A DNA stretch of 64,000 bases, from positions 1,736,001-1,800,000 of the forward strand of contig NZ_JAKRWF010000001.1 in NCBI RefSeq assembly GCF_022352215.1. The letters are read 5' to 3'. The notes under the pieces are model-generated. The model ran no database searches, had not been told where the DNA came from, and saw nothing but the letters and a program-made list of their open reading frames with translations. This DNA comes from Flavihumibacter cheonanensis. GTDB lineage: Bacteria > Bacteroidota > Bacteroidia > Chitinophagales > Chitinophagaceae. Shown here in pieces: positions 58,382 to 64,000 of the stretch (the first letter of the stretch is position 1; each line of letters begins with the position of its first letter). Both the position numbers and the translations under genes were made by a program.

Positions 58382-59416
58382 TCATTTTTTAGGTCGCACT
58401 ATTTCTGAAAAATATCGACGTCCCCTTACAAAATGATCCCACACCACACATCCCCTGTACCATCCCCGCACTTTCCCTTTTTTACTGATTGGAAAAACCG
58501 AGCGGCGATGCCGGAATACAATCCATCCCATAAATCCCAAATGCGCTTCCAGGATCGCCTTGAAATAGATACCCTGGCCTTCCAGCAAACTTTTCCAGGC
58601 CGAAATGGCATCCAACAGAAACCGGATAGGGATTTTCCACAAGACCTGGTACCAGGGCAGGTTCTTCGCCAGCATGATCAGGTTATTACGGAAATTTAAA
58701 AATACTTTCCACTCATTGCCTTTGGGAAGGGTACCGCCACCTACGTGAAATACCACGCTGGCCGGACAAACCATCACTTTATAGCCAGCCAGTTGAAGCC
58801 TCCAGCAAAAATCAATTTCCTCCTGGTGTGCAAAAAAGAATTCATCTAAGCCGCCTAACCGATGATATAAATCGGCCCGCACCAAAAGAGCAGCCCCACT
58901 TGCCCAGAAAACTTCCGCTGTATCATCATATTGGCCAAGGTCCTGTTCGCAAAAATCAAAAATACGTCCGCGTGCAAAGGGGTAACCCAATGAATCCAGC
59001 CATCCCCCCGCGGCTCCCGCATATTCAAAAGAGGTTTTATCGTGATACATCTTAATCTTCGGCTGACAGGCACCAATACGTTCATTCGACTCAAGGAGTT
59101 TCAGCATCGGCTCCAGCCATCCCGCCGTGACTTCCACATCACTGTTCAGGAGAACGTAATAGTTCGCCTGCACCTGCTTCAGCGCCTCGTTATATCCTTT
59201 TGCAAAACCGAAATTCTTTTCCAATTGAATAATCCGTACATCCGGATGGTGATTCCGCAACCAGTTCACCGAATCATCTGTGGAAGCATTATCAGCCACC
59301 ACGAGTTCCATACCCGCACAGGCATGTGCCTTCACCGAGGGCAGAAAATTAGACAGGTGCTGTTGCCCGTTCCAATTTAAAATCACAACAGAAACCAGTG
59401 GTTGCAAGGGGAGCAT
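58382..59416 (-). CDS. Family 2 glycosyltransferase
   Basis: 344 residues with a GT2 GT-A fold. It starts VSVVILNWNGQQHLSNFLPS, then LVVADNASTDDSVNWLRNHH, KNFGFAKGYNEALKQVQANY, and the D-x-D-like YYVLLNSDVEVTAGWL. A later FFFAHQEEIDFCWRLQLAGY carries the E-D-like catalytic region, in the order typical of rhamnosyl or similar transferases. A short hydrophobic patch near the C-terminus may attach to the membrane. It transfers a sugar from NDP-sugar to a surface polymer or lipid. Acceptor unknown. It is alone in this orientation, 63 bp from the divergent metallophosphoesterase. ATG at 59416. Confidence 0.9.
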   Translation of the reverse strand: MLPLQPLVSVVILNWNGQQHLSNFLPSVKAHACAGMELVVADNASTDDSVNWLRNHHPDVRIIQLEKNFGFAKGYNEALKQVQANYYVLLNSDVEVTAGWLEPMLKLLESNERIGACQPKIKMYHDKTSFEYAGAAGGWLDSLGYPFARGRIFDFCEQDLGQYDDTAEVFWASGAALLVRADLYHRLGGLDEFFFAHQEEIDFCWRLQLAGYKVMVCPASVVFHVGGGTLPKGNEWKVFLNFRNNLIMLAKNLPWYQVLWKIPIRFLLDAISAWKSLLEGQGIYFKAILEAHLGFMGWIVFRHRRSVFPISKKGKVRGWYRGCVVWDHFVRGRRYFSEIVRPKK

Positions 59417-59479
59417 CTTTGATTAGGGGGCAAAAATACAGGTATAAAACTATTCAGCTTATTTAGTTAGCTTACAAGT

Positions 59480-60310
59480 ATGCAAAGAAGAAATTTCCTA
59501 CGCGATCTGTCCTGCTCGGCCCTCCTGCTGTTGGCCAATGGCGGGATCAAACCCCTTCAGGCAGCTGGGCTCCTTTCAGCACAGGCACCCGACCGATTCC
59601 GATTTGCCATTACTTCGGATGGGCACTATGGACAACCGAAAACTTCCTATGATGATTTTTACAGGGAAATCTGCAATGCGATTAATGCTTTTCATCAGCG
59701 ATCTCCCTTACAGTTTACAGTGGCCAATGGGGATCTTATTCATGATAATCCCGCCTTTTTGGAAGCGGCGGCCAAAGCATTGAAACCCATCGCTACCCCC
59801 CTTTATGTTACCAAAGGCAATCATGACATGGTCAGTGATGCACGCTGGAAAGAAGTTTGGAAACAGGATGTCAACCAGGCCGTAGAACTCGGAGATAACA
59901 TCCTGCTACTCGGTACCACTTCCGATGAAAAAGGCACTTATCTTTCACCCAATACCGACTGGTTTGCGGAACAATTTAAAAAATACAGTGGCGCTAAAAA
60001 CATTTTCCTTTTCTTTCATATCACACCCATCAAATGGACTCAACATGCAGTGGATGCAACCGCCTTTCAACAACTGCTGAAAGAACAAAAAAATGTCCGC
60101 GCTGCTTTTAACGGACACGACCATCAGGAAGATGGAGTTAAAATGTTTGGATCGATTCCTTTTTTATTTGACGGACATTTTGGGGGCAGCTGGGGCGTGA
60201 ACTATCGCGGCTTTCGGGTGGTGGAAATACTGCCTGACAACAGTCTGCTTACCTATATGATGAGCCCGGTTGAAAAGATGGCTGAACTTTCCATTTACAA
60301 TTCGCTTTAA
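59480..60310 (+). CDS. Exported calcineurin-like metallophosphoesterase
   Basis: 276 residues. A twin-arginine-type or Sec signal MQRRNFLRDLSCSALLLLAN. The metal-site motifs are in order: FAITSDGHYGQPK (D-x-H), FTVANGDLIHDN (G-D), YVTKGNHDMVSD (G-N-H-D), FFHITPIKW (H) and FNGHDHQEDG (G-H-x-H). All are intact, so it is an active phosphatase or nuclease. Substrate unknown. The histidine kinase gene starts 4 bp after its stop, so the two are cotranscribed. Signal processing is predicted, so it acts outside the cytoplasm. Confidence 0.9.
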   Translation: MQRRNFLRDLSCSALLLLANGGIKPLQAAGLLSAQAPDRFRFAITSDGHYGQPKTSYDDFYREICNAINAFHQRSPLQFTVANGDLIHDNPAFLEAAAKALKPIATPLYVTKGNHDMVSDARWKEVWKQDVNQAVELGDNILLLGTTSDEKGTYLSPNTDWFAEQFKKYSGAKNIFLFFHITPIKWTQHAVDATAFQQLLKEQKNVRAAFNGHDHQEDGVKMFGSIPFLFDGHFGGSWGVNYRGFRVVEILPDNSLLTYMMSPVEKMAELSIYNSL

Positions 60311-60313
60311 TTC

Positions 60314-61480
60314 ATGGTATCCATTCTTACAAACTGGCGCAGCTGGCTGGCACTGCTCGCACTCTCCATTGTAATCGGTACGATTTTTTATTCGCGATAC
60401 CTGGCAAAAAAAATTGCCCAGGAAGAACGTGATAAAGTAGAACTCTGGGTGAATGCCAGCAAGGCAATTTTTGACAACCCGGACATGCCCCTTACGCTGC
60501 CCAATATGATCCGCAATGAACAGACGAATATTCCGATTATCGAAACCAATGAAAAAGACAGCATTGTCAATTATATCAATCTCGACAGCACCGAAGCAGC
60601 ACTTGACCCAAGTTATCTTTCAGATAAACTGAGGGAATTCAAACGCAATAATGAACCCTTTATCCTGGTACTGAGCCAGGAGCCTTATATCGCGAACAAA
60701 TATTATTATGGCAATACCCGCTTATTAAAGGAAGTAAAATATTACCCCATCATTCAATTGGTAATTGTGGGTTTGCTGATCACTTTATTACTACTGTTGC
60801 TGACGACTCAACACCGATCCAGCCAGAACCAGCTCTGGGCAGGTATGGCAAAGGAAACGGCGCACCAGTTGGGAACCCCCTTATCTTCCTTACAGGGCTG
60901 GGTTGAAATGTTGAAGGAATCCGGCGGACAGGAAGCAATCACGCGTGAGCTGGAAAAAGATGTAAACCGATTGAAACTCGTGAGTGATCGCTTCAGCAAA
61001 ATTGGTAGCATCCCCAACCTGGAACCTACAGATATTGTAGTACAGGTTGATGCAATGCTGGATTATATCAAACGCCGCGCATCCGGAAAGATCAGGTTTG
61101 AGTTTATGGCGCCGCCAACCGGTAGCCTGATCATTCCCCTTTCCGCTACCTTGTTCGATTGGGTCATAGAAAACCTCCTGAAGAACGCGCTGGATGCCAT
61201 GGAAGGCCAGGGACAAATCACGGTACATATCCAGGATAACGAACGTGAGGTGCTGATTGATGTAACCGATACAGGCAAAGGCATACCGGCCTCACATATC
61301 AGCCGGGTATTTGACCCAGGATTTACTACTAAAAAAAGGGGCTGGGGATTGGGACTTTCGCTTTCCAAACGGATCATTGAACAGTTTCACCGGGGAGAAC
61401 TGAGTGTGAAGCAATCTGAGCCAGGCAAGGGCACCACTTTCCGGATACTGTTGCCGAAACTGACGGGTCTTTCCAAATAA
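60314..61480 (+). CDS. Sensor histidine kinase
   Basis: 388 residues: membrane helix 1 (about residues 9-26), an extracytoplasmic segment with the charged part around DKVELWVNASKAIFDNPDMP, helix 2 (about 145-168, LVIVGLLITLLLLLLT), then the kinase. H-box: AKETAHQLGTPLSSLQGWVE. ATP-binding part: WVIENLLKNALDAMEGQ, DVTDTGKGIP, GFTTKKRGWGLGLSLSKRII. A response regulator is not adjacent. The sensor segment is small and lacks a known fold. It is coupled with the metallophosphoesterase at 59480. Confidence 0.93.
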   Translation: MVSILTNWRSWLALLALSIVIGTIFYSRYLAKKIAQEERDKVELWVNASKAIFDNPDMPLTLPNMIRNEQTNIPIIETNEKDSIVNYINLDSTEAALDPSYLSDKLREFKRNNEPFILVLSQEPYIANKYYYGNTRLLKEVKYYPIIQLVIVGLLITLLLLLLTTQHRSSQNQLWAGMAKETAHQLGTPLSSLQGWVEMLKESGGQEAITRELEKDVNRLKLVSDRFSKIGSIPNLEPTDIVVQVDAMLDYIKRRASGKIRFEFMAPPTGSLIIPLSATLFDWVIENLLKNALDAMEGQGQITVHIQDNEREVLIDVTDTGKGIPASHISRVFDPGFTTKKRGWGLGLSLSKRIIEQFHRGELSVKQSEPGKGTTFRILLPKLTGLSK

Positions 61481-61543
61481 ATTCAGTTGAATACTTGGCA
61501 GCAATTCACTGAAATCCTTACATTTGCCACCGCTTTAAAGCGA

Positions 61544-61627
61544 GCCCAGGTGTTGAAACTGGTAGACAAGCCACCTTGAGGTGGTGGTGCTGGAAACGGC
61601 GTGCTGGTTCGAATCCAGTCCTGGGCA
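61544..61627 (+). tRNA. tRNA-Leu (anticodon GAG)
   Basis: 84 nt. GCCCAGG/CCTGGGC acceptor, discriminator A, anticodon loop TTGAGGT gives GAG, a long variable arm, T-arm GCTGGTTCGAATCCAGT. CCA is not encoded. A terminator follows at 61642. Confidence 0.95.
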
Positions 61628-61641
61628 CGGAATAAAAAGGG

Positions 61642-61672
61642 AAACCCCTGATAGCAGTAGCTTTCAGGGTTT
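61642..61672. terminator. Terminator after tRNA-Leu (GAG)
   Basis: AAACCC-C-TGA..AGC pairs with GCT..TCAGGGTTT with a bulged C, followed by TTTTTT. On the minus strand CCCTTTTTATT follows, so it may also end the HxlR gene. Confidence 0.75.
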
Positions 61673-61674
61673 TT

Positions 61675-62055
61675 TTATTTTCCAGGGGACAATTTAGGTT
61701 TACCTCCCTCCTTCAACCCCTTCTCCTTCATTTTTTTTAGTCCATAATTCCGGATAGCTTCAATCACCGGTATAACGTCCTTGCCTTTTTTGGTGATGGA
61801 GTACTCCACCCGGGGAGGTACTTCCGCATATACTTTTCTTGTTATTAATTCATGCTTTTCCAGTTCTTTCAACTGGCTCGATAACATTTTATCGGTGATA
61901 TGCGGCAGCGCTTTACGAATTTCTCCATACCGCATGGTACGCTGGTTCAGGCGCCATAAGATGGGCATTTTCCAGGTACCACCAATAAAATGCATGGCAA
62001 ATTCAACTGGATTATAATATACTTTGTGTTCGTAAATAAAGTCAGGCATAATCAT
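61675..62055 (-). CDS. HxlR-family transcriptional regulator
   Basis: 126 residues, one winged helix: AMHFIGGTWKMPILWRLNQR, RYGEIRKALPHITDKMLSSQ and LKELEKHELITRKVYAEVPP, which covers the family's recognition helix and wing. The Cys near the N-terminus found in many redox-sensing members is missing: the position reads YYNPVEF. No Cys occurs in the whole protein, so redox sensing via thiols is unlikely. It is divergent from the NADP-binding oxidoreductase gene, a common arrangement, with the two starts 120 bp apart. A Lys-rich tail ends it. Confidence 0.9.
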   Translation of the reverse strand: MIMPDFIYEHKVYYNPVEFAMHFIGGTWKMPILWRLNQRTMRYGEIRKALPHITDKMLSSQLKELEKHELITRKVYAEVPPRVEYSITKKGKDVIPVIEAIRNYGLKKMKEKGLKEGGKPKLSPGK

Positions 62056-62175
62056 TACTATCCAAATAGATAGTGACTATCAAATTAGATATAATATTCC
62101 AAATCATCAGTAAAAAAACCAACTTTAAGAATCACAATTCAAGTGAGCGATTTACTAAATACGAAAAGCAGCAAC

Positions 62176-62793
62176 ATGAAAATTGCAATCATCGGAACCG
62201 GAAATGTAGGAGGTGCGCTGGCAACCAAATGGGCCCATGCCGGACATGAAATTTTTCTTGGAGTTCAGGATCTGAATCAATTCAAAGGTCAGGACTTACT
62301 GAATAATCCAAATACCAGAGCGATGTCTGTTCAGGAAGCAGTTACCGCTGCGGAATGCATTCTACTTGCGACTCCGGCACCAGCAGCCATAGATATTGCC
62401 AAAAGCCTGGGCGATACCAGCGGAAAAATCATAATTGATGCGATGAACATCATTATGAAAAAAGGTCCAGCCGGTTTTACCACCACAGCCGATGCAATTT
62501 TGGCCCATACATCCACTCGCGATATCGTAAAATGTTTCAACACTACAGGTTACAACAATATGGTCAATTCAATGTATGGTGATACAGCACTGGACCTCTT
62601 TGTTGCCGGAGATAGTACCAAAGGCAAGGATGCTGCCAAACAGTTGGCAAAAGATGCTGGCTTTGCCAATTGTTATGATATTGGTGGAAACGACAAATTT
62701 GAATTGATGGAACAATTCGCCTGGTTCTGGATCAACCTGGCCATGTTCCAGGGACAGGGAAGGGAAATTGGTTTTAAATTATTGAAGCGATGA
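62176..62793 (+). CDS. NADP-binding oxidoreductase of the F420-dependent/FNO-like family
   Basis: 205 residues from MKIAIIGTGNVGGALATKWA (ATG 62176). A GTG frame upstream to 62143 adds 11 codons. Rossmann G-T-G-N-V-G-G at the N-terminus, then GVQDLNQFKGQDL where the NADP phosphate would be held, and ILLATPAPAAIDIAKSLGDT, IIIDAMN. It belongs to the NADPH-dependent F420 reductase-like group, which in bacteria without F420 reduces other small substrates. It lies opposite the HxlR gene, which may regulate it. Substrate unknown. Confidence 0.85.
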   Translation: MKIAIIGTGNVGGALATKWAHAGHEIFLGVQDLNQFKGQDLLNNPNTRAMSVQEAVTAAECILLATPAPAAIDIAKSLGDTSGKIIIDAMNIIMKKGPAGFTTTADAILAHTSTRDIVKCFNTTGYNNMVNSMYGDTALDLFVAGDSTKGKDAAKQLAKDAGFANCYDIGGNDKFELMEQFAWFWINLAMFQGQGREIGFKLLKR

Positions 62794-62800
62794 ATGTTTA

Positions 62801-63556
62801 CTAAAAAAACTCATCCAGCAATGTGTAAAAAAGAAGTTTGTTTTCGTCCAGGTATGTTAACCCATAATTGTGTAAAAAAAGAGGAATCAGGTTATCAAGG
62901 CTTTCATGTTTCAGACTTCTTATCGCAAGCGCCAAATCCTGGTAACGATCCGCGACCCCACCCCAGTCCATATCAATGAAAGCGGAAACTACTCCATCAT
63001 CTAGAATCAAATTATCCGGACAATAATCGCCATGAGTAAAAACCAGGTCTGCTTCTGTTGGCTTGTATTTGCTTAACTCATCCCACAATTGCTCCGTAGT
63101 ATAATTCGAAAACTCCTCCTCAAAATCGGTTGAATCCACCCAGCCATTCTCTATCCGAATCCGGACTTCATTCAATCTGGCATCAAGTGAATAAACAGGT
63201 GCATGTGAATCCAGGGGAACTTCGTGTAGTAATCTAAGTGCCTGTGCATAAATCCTAACCCTTTGTTCAGCTACAGGAAGTTCAGCCAGTGTAGTACCAT
63301 CTATCCATTCGATACAAAGCCATTCAATCGTGTCATCCTCCTTGAAAAAATGGACAGCAGGTACTGGAACCTTACCAGCCAACCATTCATACACCCAAAA
63401 ATCATGCTTAAGCGATTTACTTTCATCAGTTTTGACTGCCCCCTTAAGCACACACAACTGTTCCTGCTCATCTTTTACCAGAAATATACTGGCAGTACTA
63501 CCACCTTCCAATTGCTTTACCAGTTTCATTCCGGCAGGAAATCTGTTTGAATTCAT
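62801..63556 (-). CDS. APH(3')-like aminoglycoside phosphotransferase family protein
   Basis: 251 residues, protein-kinase-like fold. ATP-binding Lys in VLKGAVK (K38), hinge IEWLCIEWIDG, catalytic loop FTHGDYCPDNLIL (H175, D177, N182) and the DFG-equivalent FIDMDWGGVADRYQDLALAI (D195), then a C-terminus YTLLDEFF like that of APH(3') enzymes. Classic APH(3') has a short FIDCGRLG there, so this is a diverged chromosomal relative. It may phosphorylate an aminoglycoside or another hydroxylated small molecule; resistance is not implied by sequence. Its stop is 7 bp from the oxidoreductase stop (convergent). ATG 63556. Confidence 0.85.
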   Translation of the reverse strand: MNSNRFPAGMKLVKQLEGGSTASIFLVKDEQEQLCVLKGAVKTDESKSLKHDFWVYEWLAGKVPVPAVHFFKEDDTIEWLCIEWIDGTTLAELPVAEQRVRIYAQALRLLHEVPLDSHAPVYSLDARLNEVRIRIENGWVDSTDFEEEFSNYTTEQLWDELSKYKPTEADLVFTHGDYCPDNLILDDGVVSAFIDMDWGGVADRYQDLALAIRSLKHESLDNLIPLFLHNYGLTYLDENKLLFYTLLDEFF

Positions 63557-63821
63557 ACCATCAATATAAATAGAACACTATACAAAAATAAAATCTGTCA
63601 GTGGAGAGATCAGCATTCATTACAACCAATTAGTTCCACACATAAAAAAAAGACTTCAAAACTGTTTAAGGAAAATCAAAATAAAGGATGGTAAATATAA
63701 TATTTTAAAAACCTTCAAACTATTTGAAACTACAATATGTTCAATAAAGGTAGTTCAATAGTTCAACAGCTTTTCCGGATTAGCCCGTTACTACTTCCAA
63801 CAAATTTTAAATTAATAAAAA

Positions 63822-64000
63822 ATGAATCCATTACTTCTGGAGATCATGCCGATCGCCAACAACAATTATGTTGCCTTTACTTTCTTTATTGGTTGCATGG
63901 CTATGCTTGGGGCATCTGTTTTTTTCTTTTTTGAAATGTGGAACGTTGATAAGAAATGGAGAACATCCATTCTTATATCCGGATTGATCACGTTTATTGC
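63822..64000 (+). CDS. Microbial rhodopsin, N-terminal 59 codons (cut by window edge)
   Basis: The frame from ATG 63822 reads to the end of the window without stop. It gives MNPLLLEIMPIANNNYVAFT, then FFIGCMAMLGASVFFFFEMW and NVDKKWRTSILISGLITFIA. The order fits helix A, an A-B loop and the start of helix B of proteorhodopsin/xanthorhodopsin-type proteins: a Tyr-Val-x-Phe-Thr-Phe-Phe start, the A-M-x-x-A-S-x-F-F-F-F middle, and a conserved K-W-R-x-S at the start of helix B. Key residues (the retinal Lys, the proton-acceptor Asp and the spectral-tuning site) lie beyond the edge, so ion and colour cannot be called. No clear promoter is seen. The region 63557-63821 has GTTCAATA-like repeats. Confidence 0.75.
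   Translation, partial: MNPLLLEIMPIANNNYVAFTFFIGCMAMLGASVFFFFEMWNVDKKWRTSILISGLITFI

Overview
The window looks like a chromosomal segment of a Bacteroidota bacterium, most likely a Chitinophagaceae-type organism. The evidence is a SusC/SusD pair, promoters of the Bacteroidetes form TTTG-N19..21-TAnnTTTG, little use of Shine-Dalgarno sites, a transcarbamylase of the N-acetyl/N-succinyl-ornithine class, a tmRNA tag ending in YAMAA, and families common in this phylum (DUF3667, bacterial GH3, ASPIC/UnbV-VCBS lipoproteins, XylR-like AraC regulators). The species cannot be named from sequence alone.

Positions 1 to about 15,300 are an accessory island, visibly richer in A+T than the rest. It ends at the 3' end of the tmRNA gene (ssrA, minus strand, 15296-15668), beside an intact tyrosine integrase and a decayed second integrase with an excisionase-like HTH protein. 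The cargo is typical of a defence island: an ADP-ribosyltransferase-like protein, a nuclease-fold protein, an Mrr-type nuclease fused to an ImmA/IrrE protease, a large DUF4365 protein, and a two-gene operon (7054-10676) of a small nuclease-like protein plus a nuclease/STAND-like ATPase. Broken IS110 and IS481 transposases and what looks like a solitary IS21-type end lie among them. The two-gene operon and the protease fusion are the best candidates for an undescribed system.

From 15.7 kb the backbone begins: a membrane-anchored MutS-family ATPase, RseP, a small lipoprotein and Dxr, then a compact minus-strand arginine operon transcribed GNAT-argG-argC-argD-argF'-argB-argE-argH, with dxr directly downstream. 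Together these could take glutamate to arginine by the linear (deacylase) route. Next come a GH3-family protein, rplU-rpmA, a histone-H1-like Lys/Ala/Pro repeat protein, a PolX protein whose polymerase centre looks dead while its PHP nuclease is intact, a large NtrY-like histidine kinase coupled to mazG, and a DUF3667 membrane protein.

From 39.9 to 54.3 kb there is a carbohydrate-utilisation neighbourhood: Gfo/Idh/MocA oxidoreductase, XylR-like regulator, ROK kinase, SusC, SusD, a lipoprotein, an ASPIC/UnbV-VCBS lipoprotein and a GH63/trehalase-like hydrolase. A repeat array that looks like a set of operators lies between the ROK gene and susC.

The last part holds a LysR regulator divergent from an SbtA-like bicarbonate permease, a flavin amine oxidase, tRNA-Leu(TAA), tRNA-Gly(GCC), a glycosyltransferase, a metallophosphoesterase with a histidine kinase, tRNA-Leu(GAG), an HxlR/NADP-oxidoreductase divergent pair, an APH(3')-like kinase, and the first 59 codons of a microbial rhodopsin gene cut by the window edge.
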